A stretch of DNA of 64,000 nt from Locusta migratoria (lineage: Eukaryota; Arthropoda; Insecta; Orthoptera; Acrididae). Numbering within the stretch: position 1 is the stretch's first letter; the number at the start of each line of letters is the position of its first letter. Under the pieces are notes generated by a model that had not been told where the DNA came from, did no database searches, and was given only the letters and a program-made list of their open reading frames with translations. The DNA lies in assembly GCA_026315105.1 (NCBI GenBank), contig CM048744.1:310689270-310753269 (forward strand), in the 5' to 3' direction. Shown one piece after another: positions 1 to 8,960 of the stretch. A program made the position numbers and the translations under genes.

Positions 1-461
1 ACCCAATATCCTCTGGCAGAGTATTTCCTCAAGCATGATTCCAGGGACCTTGGCAAGTGTTACACCACACATGCCATTTGGATTCTACCACCTAACACCA
101 ATCCCTCAGAGCTACGAAGATGAGAACTTTCCCTCCAACATATCCTCTCCTCCTGGCCTAAATCTACGCTAACCCCTCCATCCTCAACTCATCCATTACT
201 CATTTCTTACCCCCCATCCTTACCTTCCCCCCCCCCCCCTCTTTTTTCTATACCAATATTAAGACGCAAAAATTCCTAGCAGGAAAAATTATATAAAAAA
301 TAGACGAAGATTACTCACCAGGCAAAGGAGCACTGGTGTAACAGCATCACAAATAAATAAATAAATAAATAAATAAATACACACACACACAAACGCAAGC
401 TTTCGCAACCTAGTTGCTTCTTCAGGCAGAATGGAAGGAGAGGGAAAAGGAAATAATGAGG
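1..461 (-). repeat. Interspersed unclassified repeat with C-tract, (AAAT)n and (AC)n
   Basis: No gene is visible. The stretch contains a 13-base C run (227-239), an (AAAT)n/(AC)n microsatellite (351-391) and a segment (289-457) that is the reverse complement of a segment near 6612-6745, including the shared core GAAGAAGCAACT and the GAGTAATCTT end. It is therefore one truncated copy of a repeat also present on the other side of the LINE in inverted orientation. From memory it resembles a common locust repeat whose ends carry CA-rich satellites. It stops abruptly at 461, where the LINE 5' monomers start. Confidence 0.55.
351..391. repeat. (AAAT)n-(AC)n microsatellite
   Basis: Seven AAAT units (351-378) are followed by an AC run (380-391). 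It belongs to the surrounding interspersed repeat. The equivalent place in the 6509-7090 copy holds a TG run and ATTT units, as expected for the opposite strand. Confidence 0.9.
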
Positions 462-991
462 GTCCAGTGCCAGCTGTCACGTGCCACATCGTTACAGCGC
501 TAAGTATCTGAATTTAATTTGTGTCAAATTTAATTTGCCAGTCTAGTTCATTTTCGGTAGTACTGTTTTAAGAGGTTTATTCCCGCGTACTTGCAGGTTT
601 CGTTTGTACTACTGTTTTAATTGTTTATTCTATCGTATTTAATAAATACCGTTGTGTTTAGTCTTCGTCTTTGACCGGTGTATTTCAAAACAAGTCAGAG
701 ACCGTTACTAAGCTCGTTATCAGTCAGTCCAGTGCCAGCTGTCACGTGCCACATCGTTACAGCGCTAAGTATCTGAATTTAATTTGTGTCAAATTTAATT
801 TGCCAGTCTAGTTCATTTTCGGTAGTACTGTTTTAAGAGGTTTATTCCCGCGTACTTGCAGATTTCGTTTGTACTACTGTTTTAATTGTTTATTCTATCG
901 TATTTGATAAATACCGTTGTGTTTAGTCTTCGTCTTTGACCGGTGTATTTCAAAACAAGTCAGAGACCGTTACTAAGCTCGTTATCAGACA
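462..991 (+). repeat. Two tandem 265-bp monomers at the LINE 5' end (putative promoter)
   Basis: The unit starting GTCCAGTGCCAGCTG begins at 462, again at 727, and a partial third start occurs at 992, giving a period of exactly 265 bp. The two full units differ at only a few positions. Each ends with GAGACCGTTACTAAGC... just before the next start. Tandem 5' monomers acting as promoter units are known from mouse L1. That these serve the same role is inference from position and organisation. The units lack long ORFs. Confidence 0.85.
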
Positions 992-1167
992 GTCCAGTGC
1001 CAGCTGCCACGAGTGCCGTAGCGTTAACAGCGGTAAACTGCCGGACTCAGTTTTGTTGATTCGACAGTGTAGTTACCACTGACCACAGTTAAGTCGGCAG
1101 CCAGCCGCCTTCATTAGAGTACTAGGCTTCTTTAAAGTTGTTAATTGCTGTTAATTGTATCGATAGG
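992..1167 (+). promoter_or_regulatory. LINE 5' leader with partial third monomer
   Basis: The first 15-20 bases repeat the monomer start, then the sequence diverges into a unique leader ending at the first ATG of ORF1 (1168). A second in-frame ATG follows at 1177. No other feature is seen. It is probably the 5' UTR. Confidence 0.5.
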
Positions 1168-2097
1168 ATGGATAGGATGTGTGCCTGCTGTGTGCGGACG
1201 CAGGAGGAGTTGGCCACGGTTCGCGAACAGCTGAGCGTGCTGTTGGCTACGGTCAGCCGTCTACAGGCTGCTGTCTCGGGGTGCAGCGATTGTGGGGAGT
1301 CTGGTTCGTCGAGTGGGACACCTCAGGTGTCTCACGCTACGCTCTCTGTCCCTGCTACCGAGGCACCTTCGGGTGTACCGGACGTCGTCTAGCCGCCTTC
1401 TCCGCAAGGGGAGTGGCGGGTTGTACGGCGTTCGCGTCGCTCGAGGCGGAAGGCCAATGTGGAGGCTGGACGTCCATCCGCGCCCGTTCGTCCTGTGAGT
1501 GGAGGTGTGGCCACTCCTTCAGCAGGGTCCGAGCAGGTGCACGGGAGGAGGGGATTATTAGTTATTGGGAGCTCCAATGTCAGGCGCGTGATGGAGCCCC
1601 TTAGGCAGATAGCGTCCAGATCTGGAAGGAATTCCAACGTGCACTCGGTGTGTTTGCCGGGGGGCCTCATCCGAGATGTGGAGGCGGCCTTGCCGGCGGC
1701 TATCGAGGGTGCGGGGTGCAGTCGACTGCAAGTCGTAGCTCACGTCGGCACCAATGACGCTTGTCGCTTGGGTTCTGAGGACATCCTCAGGTCCTACGAG
1801 CGGCTGGCGGAATTAGTGAAGGCTGCTGCCTTCGCACGCGGGGTGCAAGCAGAGCTGTCGATTTGCAGCATTGTTCCCAGGGTTGATCGGGGTCCTTTGG
1901 TTTGGAGCCGAGTGGAGGGTCTGAACCAGAGGCTTCGCCGACTCTGTGACAGTCATGGCTGCAGATTTCTGGATCTGCGTTATCGGGTGGGGAATTGTAG
2001 GGTGCCCCTAGATAGATCAGGGGTGCACTACACTAAGGAAGCGGCTACTCGGGTAGCAGAGTACTTGTGGAGTGCACATGGGGGTTTTTTAGGCTAG
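1168..2097 (+). pseudogene. LINE ORF1: SGNH/GDSL-esterase protein, broken by one nonsense codon
   Basis: This frame encodes 309 codons if the TAG at 1390-1392 (codon 75) is ignored. I chose the ATG at 1168; upstream in-frame TTG codons are less likely. Residues 1-40 have a Cys-rich start (MCACC) followed by a heptad-like, coiled-coil-prone stretch, which fits a self-associating ORF1 protein. Residues about 130-309 form an SGNH-hydrolase-like fold: block I VIGSSN (nucleophile Ser about 135-136, with GSS in place of GDS), block III HVGTNDA (194-197) and a C-terminal DRSGVHYT block (Asp282, His287). Esterase ORF1s are known in CR1-clade LINEs; the substrate is unknown. The minus-strand copy (14434-15104) keeps the same blocks. 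ORF1 ends in an overlap with ORF2 at a slippery heptamer. Only the nonsense codon makes this copy a pseudogene. Confidence 0.85.
2085..2091 (+). promoter_or_regulatory. Putative -1 ribosomal frameshift heptamer (T TTT TTA) at the ORF1/ORF2 overlap
   Basis: In the ORF1 frame the codons read GGT TTT TTA GGC TAG. The last T of GGT plus TTT TTA makes the canonical X XXY YYZ heptamer U UUU UUA, two codons before the ORF1 stop. ORF2 is in the -1 frame, lacks an ATG close to its start, and is open across the site. The same heptamer is kept at 14437-14443 in the other copy. Slippage is inferred; termination-reinitiation is the alternative. Confidence 0.6.
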
Positions 2098-2457
2098 GCG
2101 CTAACTCTGATGAGCACTCGCCTGTCAGTATTCAAACAGCGAATTCAGGCCACGTTCGGAACAAAAATTCGAACATAAAAATATTAGCCGCGAACTTACA
2201 AAGTATTAGAAACAAAGTTCCCGAATTTGCAGCGCTGCATGGAAGTTATTGCGCTCAGATAGTTTTAGGCACCGAAAGCTGGCTAAATGATGATGTGGCA
2301 AGTTCAGAAATATTTAGCGAATCGTGGAATGTATATCGGAAAGATAGATCTGATACAACTGGAGGAGGAGTGTTCATCGCTGTGGACAAAGATATTGTTT
2401 CTACTGAGATCGAGGTTGAAAGTAACTGTGAAGTTATCTGGGCACGCATAACAGGTC
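2085..2457 (+). pseudogene. LINE ORF2, N-terminal part of the endonuclease domain
   Basis: This is the first about 124 codons of ORF2, read in the -1 frame relative to ORF1. Recognisable apurinic-endonuclease-like motifs are the early Asn (ANLQSIRNK) and the catalytic Glu in LGTESWLND. The frame is open upstream to a GTG at 2067 but has no ATG there. The sequence follows the other copies up to ACAGGTC at 2451-2457, then jumps straight into RT-linker sequence because a nested copy has been inserted. The rest of the same ORF resumes at 4003. Confidence 0.82.
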
Positions 2458-4002
2458 CGAAATGGGGGACATAGCAATAGGTATTTCCGGTGTAGAGAAG
2501 CAGCTGAGAGAGCTAAATACGAAAAAGTCTGCTGGTCCGGATGGAATACCAGTTCGGTTTTACAAAGACTATTCTGCGGCATTGGCCCGCTACTTAGCTT
2601 GCATTTACAGCGAATCTTTAACTCAGCGCAAAGTTCCTAGTGATTGGAAAAAAGCGCAGGTGACTCCCGTGTATAAGAAAGGAAAGAGAACTGACCCATA
2701 CAATTACAGGCCAATATCGTTGACATCGGTTTCATGTAGAATTTTGGAGCATATTCTCAGTTCGAATATAGTAAATTTCCTTGAAACGGAAAAGCTTCTT
2801 TCCATGAATCAGCACGGGTTTAGGAAACATCGTTCATGTGAAACTCAGCTTGCCCTTTTCTCACATGACATCTTGCGAGCCATGGACGAAGGGCAACAGG
2901 CGGACTGTGTTTTTCTCGACTTCAAAAAGGCGTTCGACACGGTGCCACACTGCAGACTCCTAACGAAAATGCGAGCTTATGGAATAGGTTCTCAGATTTG
3001 TGACTGGCTGGAAGACTTCCTAAGTAATAGAACGCAGTACGTTGTTCTCGACGGCGAGTGTTCATCAGAGACGAGTGTATCGTCAGGCGTGCCCCAGGGG
3101 AGTGTGATAGGACCGCTATTATTTTCTATCTATATAAATGATCTGATGGACAGAGTAAGTTGTAATTTGCGGCTGTTTGCTGATGATGCTGTGGTGTATG
3201 GGAGGGTGTCGTCTGTAACTGACTGTAATAGCATACAGGTTGACTTAGACAAAATCTCTAGTTGGTGCGAAGAATGGCAGCTAGCTCTCAATGTAGAAAA
3301 ATGTAAGGTGATGCGCATGAGTAGAAAAAACAATCCTATAATTTTCGAATACAGCATCAGTAGTGAGCTTCTTGATGCGGTCGCGTCGTTCAAATATCTA
3401 GGCGTAACATTGCAGAGCGATATGAAATGGAACGAGCATGTAAGGACAGTTGTGAGTAAGGCAGACAGCCGACTTCGGTTTATTGGGAGAATTTTGGGAA
3501 GATGTACTTCACCTGTAAAAGAGACCGCGTATAAAACGCTTGTACGACCACGTCTTGAGTATTGCTCAAGTATTTGGGACCCGCAGCAGATTGGTTTGAA
3601 AGAAGACATAGAGGCGGTTCAGAGGCGAGCAGCTAGATTTGTTACCGGTAGGTTCGACCAATGCGCGAGTGTCACGGAAATGCTCCGGCAACTCAATTGG
3701 GGATCGCTGGAAGAAAGACGACGCTCTTTTCGTGAATTTCTGTTAAGTAAATTTAGAGGGCCGGAATTTGAAGCTGAGTGTAGTACGATCTTGCTGCCGC
3801 CTACTTACATTTCGCGTAAAGATCACAAAGACAAGATAAGAGAAATTAGGGCTCGTACGGAGGCATATAGGCATTCTTTTTTTCCTCGTTCAATTTGGGA
3901 GTGGAATAGGAAAGGAAATGCCTAGTAGTGGTACAGTGTACCCTCCGCCACGCACCTTACGGTGAATTGCGGAGTATGTATGTAGATGTAGATGTAGATG
4001 TA
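2458..4002 (+). mobile_element. Nested, 5'-truncated copy of the same CR1-like LINE
   Basis: The insert starts in the ORF2 linker (CCGAAATGGGGGACATAG, same as 4975-4992) and runs to the complete 3' end with three GATGTA units. Left of it the outer element stops at ACAGGTC; right of it the outer element resumes with TAAAAGAAG. Joining these reproduces the uninterrupted sequence of the minus-strand copy (near 14075). The outer ORF2 is therefore split by insertion, not deletion. Only 1-2 bases of microhomology occur at each edge and no target-site duplication is evident. The insert is nearly identical to the outer element, so the event is fairly young. Confidence 0.88.
2462..3925 (+). CDS. Reverse transcriptase fragment of the nested LINE (487 codons, open)
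   Basis: Open from the ATG at the truncation point to a TAG. It has all RT landmarks of the family: KKSAGPDGIP and YRPISL in fingers, FLDFKKAFDTVPH (first catalytic Asp), SSGVPQGSVIGPLLF, LFADDAVVYG (catalytic FADD), and thumb/C-terminal EYCSSIWDPQ. Unlike the outer and the minus-strand copies it has TGC, not TGA, immediately after DTVPH (2951-2953), so the RT is uninterrupted. It lacks the endonuclease and a normal start, so it is probably not translated. It is useful as the intact version of this domain. Confidence 0.85.
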   Translation: MGDIAIGISGVEKQLRELNTKKSAGPDGIPVRFYKDYSAALARYLACIYSESLTQRKVPSDWKKAQVTPVYKKGKRTDPYNYRPISLTSVSCRILEHILSSNIVNFLETEKLLSMNQHGFRKHRSCETQLALFSHDILRAMDEGQQADCVFLDFKKAFDTVPHCRLLTKMRAYGIGSQICDWLEDFLSNRTQYVVLDGECSSETSVSSGVPQGSVIGPLLFSIYINDLMDRVSCNLRLFADDAVVYGRVSSVTDCNSIQVDLDKISSWCEEWQLALNVEKCKVMRMSRKNNPIIFEYSISSELLDAVASFKYLGVTLQSDMKWNEHVRTVVSKADSRLRFIGRILGRCTSPVKETAYKTLVRPRLEYCSSIWDPQQIGLKEDIEAVQRRAARFVTGRFDQCASVTEMLRQLNWGSLEERRRSFREFLLSKFRGPEFEAECSTILLPPTYISRKDHKDKIREIRARTEAYRHSFFPRSIWEWNRKGNA

Positions 4003-6441
4003 AAAGAAGTAAAGTTAATAGTTGGGTGTTTTTACCGGCCCCCCAGTGCTGCTGTAGCAGTTTTAGAATCATTCAAGGAAAGTCTACACCAGGTAGTGCA
4101 TAGGTATCCGGGCCATGCAATATTAGTCGGAGGTGACTTCAACCTTAAGAGTATAGATTGGGACCTCGCTAGTTACATTTCAGGCGGTACAGACAAACAG
4201 TCTTGCGAGCTACTTTTGGACACATTCTCCGAAAACTGTCTTGAGCAGTTAAACCGGCAACCCACGCGCAATGGAAATATTCTAGACCTTATAGCCACAA
4301 ACAGGCCTGACCTTATTAACGATGTCTGTGTAGAGACAGGAATTAGTGATCACGATATCGTCATAGCGTCGATGGTGACCAAAGTTCATAAAGCAGTCAA
4401 GAAGGCTAGGAGCGTGTTTTTGTTGGGAAAAGCCGACAAGCAAATGTTACGATCGCACTTAGAAAATGAATGGGCATCGTTTAATTCTGGGACTATGGAT
4501 GTAGAGGAATTGTGGACTAAATTTAAATGCATTGTTAATGAAGGGTTAGAGAAATATGTGCCAGTAAAGACGATTAAGGATGGAAAAGATCCACCGTGGT
4601 ATAATAATAATGTTAGAAAGCTGCTGAGAAAGCAAAGGCTGTTGCACTCTCGATTCAAAAAGGAACACGCAAATAATGACAGGCAAAAGTTAGTAGAGAT
4701 TCGTGCGTCTATAAAAAGATCGATGCGTGAAGCATACAATAATTATCACAGCCATACCTTAGCAACAGATCTTTCCGAGAACCCGAAAAAATTCTGGTCC
4801 TATGTAAAATCGATAAGCGGGTCAAAGCCCACTGTCCAGTCACTAGTTGATCATTCCGGGGCAGTAATAGAAGAAAGCAAACGGAAAGCTGAAGTTCTAA
4901 ATTTAACCTTTAAGAAATCTTTCACGCAGGAGGACCGCACAAATATACCATCATTTGATCAACGTACCAATTCCGAAATGGGGGACATAGCAATAGGTAT
5001 TTCCGGTGTAGAGAAGCAGCTGAGAGAGCTAAATACGAAAAAGTCTGCTGGTCCGGATGGAATACCAGTTCGGTTTTACAAAGACTATTCTGCGGCATTG
5101 GCCCCCTACTTAGCTTGCATTTATAGCGAATCTTTAATTCAGCGCAAAGTTCCTAGTGATTGGAAAAAAGCGCAGGTGACTCCCGTGTATAAGAAAGGAA
5201 AGAGAACTGACCCATACAATTACAGGCCAATATCGTTGACATCGGTTTCATGTAGAATTTTGGAGCATATTCTCAGTTCGAATATAGTAAATTTCCTTGA
5301 AACGGAAAAGCTTCTTTCCATGAATCAGCACGGGTTTAGGAAACATCGTTCATGTGAAACTCAGCTTGCCCTTTTCTCACATGACATCTTGCGAGCCATG
5401 GACGAAGGGCAACAGGCGGATTGTGTTTTTCTCGACTTCAAAAAGGCGTTCGACACGGTACCACACTGAAGACTGCTAACGAAGGTACGAGCTTATGGAA
5501 TAGGTTCACAGATTTGTGACTGGCTGGAAGACTTCCTAAGTAATAGAACGCAGTACGTTGTTCTCGACGGCGAGTGTTCATCAGAGACGAGTGTATCGTC
5601 AGGCGTGCCCCAGGGGAGTGTGATAGGACCGATATTATTCTCTATCTATATAAATGATCTGATGGACAGAGTAAGTTGTAATTTGCGGCTGTTTGCTGAT
5701 GATGCTGTGGTGTATGGGAGGGTGTCGTCTGTAACTGACTGTAATAGCATACAGGTTGACTTAGACAAAATTTCTAGTTGGTGCGAAGAATGGCAGCTAG
5801 CTCTCAATGTAGAAAAATGTAAGGTGATGCGCATGAGTAGAAAAAACAATCCCATAATGTTCGAATACAGCATCAGTAGTGAGCTTCTTGATGCGGTCGC
5901 GTCGTTCAAATATCTAGGCGTAACATTGCAGAGCGATATGAAATGGAACGAGCATGTAAGGACAGTTGTGAGTAAGGCAGACAGCCGACTTCGGTTTATT
6001 GGGAGAATTTTGGGAAGATGTACTTCAACTGTAAAGGAGACCGCGTATAAAACGCTTGTACGACCACGTCTTGAGTATTGCTCGAGTATTTGGGACCCGC
6101 AGCAGATCGGTTTGAAGGAAGACATAGAGGCGGTTCAGAGGCGAGCAGCTAGATTTGTTACCGGTAGGTTCGACCAATGCGCGAGTGTCACGGAAATGCT
6201 CCGGCAACTCAATTGGGGATTGCTGGAAGAAAGACGACGTTCTTTTCGTGAATTCCTGTTAAGTAAATTTAGAGGGCCGGAATTTGAAGCTGAGTGTAGT
6301 ACGATCTTGCTGCCGCCTACTTACATTTCGCGTAAAGATCACAAAGACAAGATAAGAGAAATTAGGGCTCGTACGGAGGCATATAGGCATTCTTTTTTTC
6401 CTCGTTCAATTTGGGAGTGGAATAGGAAAGGAAATGCCTAG
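4003..6441 (+). pseudogene. LINE ORF2 continued: endonuclease C-terminus plus reverse transcriptase, one nonsense codon
   Basis: This resumes the ORF2 broken at 2457. The endonuclease half has GGDFNLKSIDW (catalytic Asp/Asn) and ISDHDIVI (final Asp-His). A linker is followed by RT with YRPISL, FLDFKKAFDTVPH, GVPQGSVIGPILF and LFADDAVVYG. A TGA at 5467-5469 interrupts the frame directly after DTVPH; reading through it is in frame to the TAG near 6439. With the nested insert removed, ORF2 would be about 938 codons, normal for CR1. The same TGA, at the same codon, occurs in the minus-strand copy (12602-12604). Confidence 0.87.
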
Positions 6442-6508
6442 TACAGGTACAGTGTACCCTCCGCCACGCACCTTACGGTGAATTGCGGAGTATGTATGTA
6501 GATGTAGA
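6442..6508 (+). other. LINE 3' UTR and GATGTA tail
   Basis: The short 3' UTR includes ACCCTCCGCCACGCACC and a GTATGTATGTAGATGTAG end, identical in layout to 3923-4002 and, reversed, 11541-11632. There is no poly(A). The repeated hexamer tail is typical of CR1-type target-primed transcription. Confidence 0.8.
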
Positions 6509-7090
6509 AGGGAGTAAGGAGCCATTCCAATCCCGGGAGAGGAAAGACTTACCTTGAGGGAAGAAAAGGAAGGTGAACAAATACACACACACACACCCAT
6601 ACATTCACACAGACTTTTCCCTCTCCTTCCCTTCTGCCTGAAGAAGCAACTGGGTTGCGAAAGCTTGTGTTTGTATGTGTGTGTGTATTTATTTATTTGT
6701 GATGCTGTCACACCTGTGCTCCTTTGCCTGGTGAGTAATCTTTGTCTATTATATATTACTCTCTGTATGTGTGTGTGTTATCTCTTTCCATCTTGTTAAT
6801 CAAAAACATTTTAGACAATCCCCCCCCCCCTCCTCAACCCCTCAGCATCATTTCGTTCATTCATCTTTACTTCTCTTTACTGTTTGATCTTTCCTCTTTG
6901 GTTATATATACCCTCTTTGGTGTAGCTAAGTACTAATATACAGTATCTCTGCCTTCCACAATCCTCAAATACCTAGGTTACCAATTACCTTCCCCTTCCT
7001 TTTTTCTTCCCTTCTTTCCTACCTGAAGAAGTGACTATCGGCAGTAAAGCACAAAGGTAAGTACTGGCCAGCCAATCTATCTCCTTTGAA
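6509..7090 (+). repeat. Interspersed repeat with (CA)n/(TG)n blocks and C-tract
   Basis: Non-coding. It contains a CA run (about 6582-6596), the CTGAAGAAGCAACT core shared inversely with 1-461, TG/ATTT microsatellites, another TG run near 6770, a C-tract near 6820 and a second CTGAAGAAGTGACT motif near 7021. No transposase or RT is readable. It ends near the GGTAAGTACTGG motif at about 7058. Confidence 0.5.
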
Positions 7091-7326
7091 AAAATAATTT
7101 GTCGTCTCCGTGGAGAATATCCATCATTATTAATCAAACTAACCTAAGAAAACGCACATACCCATGCCCAAGGGAAGACTCAAACTCCAATGGCAAGCAA
7201 CTGCAAGCTTTGCAGTAAGCTTTGTACATAATGAATAATCCGCGATTATCCTTGTAAATCACAGATTACAAGAACAGAATGTACCATCTAATGCAGGTCT
7301 CAGCCCAAAAATTCGGGTCAAATCTA

Positions 7327-7796
7327 GTCTCAGATACCACTTTGAGCAATGACGTCATGCTTTACGTCTTTCCATCCTGCGCGTGGTTTCAATACTGGTA
7401 CTCACTGTTTACATGTCTGATATTTTTGAAGATGCCCTAACTTTCACTTTAAAAAAAGTTATCTGTAGCGTAGCCCTAAGAAGGTTGGGTATAGGTTAAA
7501 CAAGAATTTCTTTTAGAAGTGAAAGCGCGTAGCGCCTGAATCTCCGGTTCAGTAACACTCAATCGATTTACAATTGTATGTTCAACATAAATATATCATT
7601 TCAGGCTGTACAACTTCGAGTGCAAGCTTTCTTTAAAATTACCTAATTATTAAATGTATTTTGAAAACGTGGTATCATTAAATAGATTTGACGTATTTAG
7701 GTGAAATCCAACTACCGATACCATATTGTGCTAAACATGTGTTCGTAGTATCTCTCCATTATGTATGACGTCATTGGTCAAAGCGGTATCAGAGAC
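7327..7796. mobile_element. 470-bp MITE with 32-bp terminal inverted repeats
   Basis: The left end (7327-7358, GTCTCAGATACCACTTTGAG...) and the right end (7765-7796) are inverted complements at 29 of 32 positions, both closing inward on ATGACGTCAT-type sequence. The interior has no ORF. Size, long TIRs and absence of coding sequence fit a MITE. The superfamily cannot be assigned because no clean target duplication is visible. Confidence 0.72.
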
Positions 7797-7869
7797 ATTT
7801 CTAAACACAAAATCAGAATCTATAACCTATGTTCCACTTGTAAAAAAATTCTCGTCTAACATCGGTCAA

Positions 7870-8003
7870 AGCCAACAGGTCGTATCATGGACTTCAACTG
7901 ATCCATATCTTGTACAGACACCTTTTTTAATGTGACACATTCCACATCATTAGGATGTGCCATATACATGATATATGCAACAAGTAGGAATCTAATCTAA
8001 TCT
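7870..8003 (+). mobile_element. Probable 3' end of another LINE with TCTAA tail
   Basis: The segment ACACATTCCACATCATTAGG, followed by a short region ending in AATCTAATCTAATC, resembles from memory the 3' end of a locust non-LTR element with a pentamer tail. There is no coding sequence. Assignment rests on memory plus the short tandem tail. Confidence 0.38.
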
Positions 8004-8104
8004 TTGCATCTGGAGGGAATGTGGAACAATCTAATGAACCAAACATTACACAAAGAAATCAATATTGCAGAGGATCCACCTGAAAACCTCTTCATGATCT
8101 TGTA

Positions 8105-8510
8105 TGGATAAATAGGCAAGGTTTAACCACTGTCAGGTATCCTGACGAGACCTTGGTACATCAGGTACTGTTGTTACGAGGTGCTGATTTCAAACTGTTG
8201 GATGCTAAATTTGATTAAGCAAGAGCGTTTGATATTTTCTTGTAAACTGAAGATATTACATGCATGGCTTGCCTCGTTCACTGTCCCTAAAAGAATCCTA
8301 CAAAGAATGCATGGGATGCACAGGGAGAGGGGTTGCACCATATCAGGATTCACCAACCACTATTCAAGACTTACAAGCAGCTCTGTAGTGGGCCGAATGT
8401 CTCAATAAAATGTAGATGGCATCACTCGCAGCATGTCCCTTCATTATCAAGCCTGCATTGCTGGCAGAGGTGGTCACATCCCACACTGACCATTTTAACC
8501 AGATATGACA
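8105..8510 (+). pseudogene. Tc1/mariner transposase C-terminal remnant
   Basis: A heavily decayed reading frame recalls the C-terminal half of a Tc1-type transposase: TLVHQVLLLRGADF (near 8152), TEDITCMACLVHCP (near 8245), PTTIQDLQAAL (near 8355) and a closing HYQACIAGRGGHIPH (near 8445), comparable to the AARGGH-type end of Tc1 proteins. The frame shifts and stops several times. The DNA-binding N-terminus is absent. It lies in what should be the first intron of the PPM1L-like gene. Confidence 0.55.
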
Positions 8511-8960
8511 ATCTGGTGTCATATGTTGCGGGCATAACTGAAGTGCAGTTGTTTTCATTCTGTATTCTTTACACTGTTTCTAATTTACTATCATTTGTTT
8601 ATACAGTCTTGTGCCAAAATGGACGCAACCTTGGAACATTTTTTACTGTTGCTTTAACTGTGGACACGAGTGAATTTCTGATTTAGCGTAAAAGAAAATA
8701 GGTTATTACGCATCAACAACAAGAAACAATGCATCAAATCTTAGCGATCTATACAATGGAACACAGGATAGCTACTGACTGTTATATCACAGGTTGGTTA
8801 GAATCAGGCAGGATACAGAAGTGTAGTGCTTTTCTCACTTGTAATATTACAATTACCCAATAAGAAACGCCACAGTAGAATTTTAGGAATTAGAATATGG
8901 TACTGTCTGAATACAATTACCAACACCACACATAAAAATAAAAACAAGAGGAGTAGTAAC
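8511..8960. other. Intronic sequence, nothing recognised
   Basis: AT-rich stretch between the Tc1 remnant and the phosphatase exon. On the minus strand it begins with the splice donor GTTACT (8960 leftward). I see no exon, repeat or RNA gene in it. Confidence 0.4.

Larger units (their letters stand above)
462..6508 (+). mobile_element. CR1-like non-LTR retrotransposon, full-length but defective, with a nested same-family copy
   Basis: From 5' to 3': two 265-bp monomers, a short leader, ORF1 with an SGNH-esterase domain, ORF2 with endonuclease and reverse transcriptase, a short 3' UTR and a GATGTA-type microsatellite tail. An esterase ORF1, no poly(A) tail and a microsatellite end are family traits of CR1-clade LINEs. 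The element is interrupted in ORF2 by another copy (about 2458-4002) and carries nonsense codons at 1390 (ORF1) and 5467 (ORF2). No convincing target-site duplication flanks 462 and 6508, which is common for CR1. A second copy lies on the minus strand at 11541-15104. Confidence 0.88.

Noticed and set aside
3130..3609. Minus-strand ORF of 159 codons, repeated at 5646-6125 and 11946-12710 (plus)
   Set aside because: Antisense shadow of the LINE RT; recurs only because the LINE recurs.
462..6508. CRISPR or bacterial-type repeat array from the 265-bp units
   Set aside because: Units are adjacent without spacers and lead into LINE ORFs in eukaryotic DNA.
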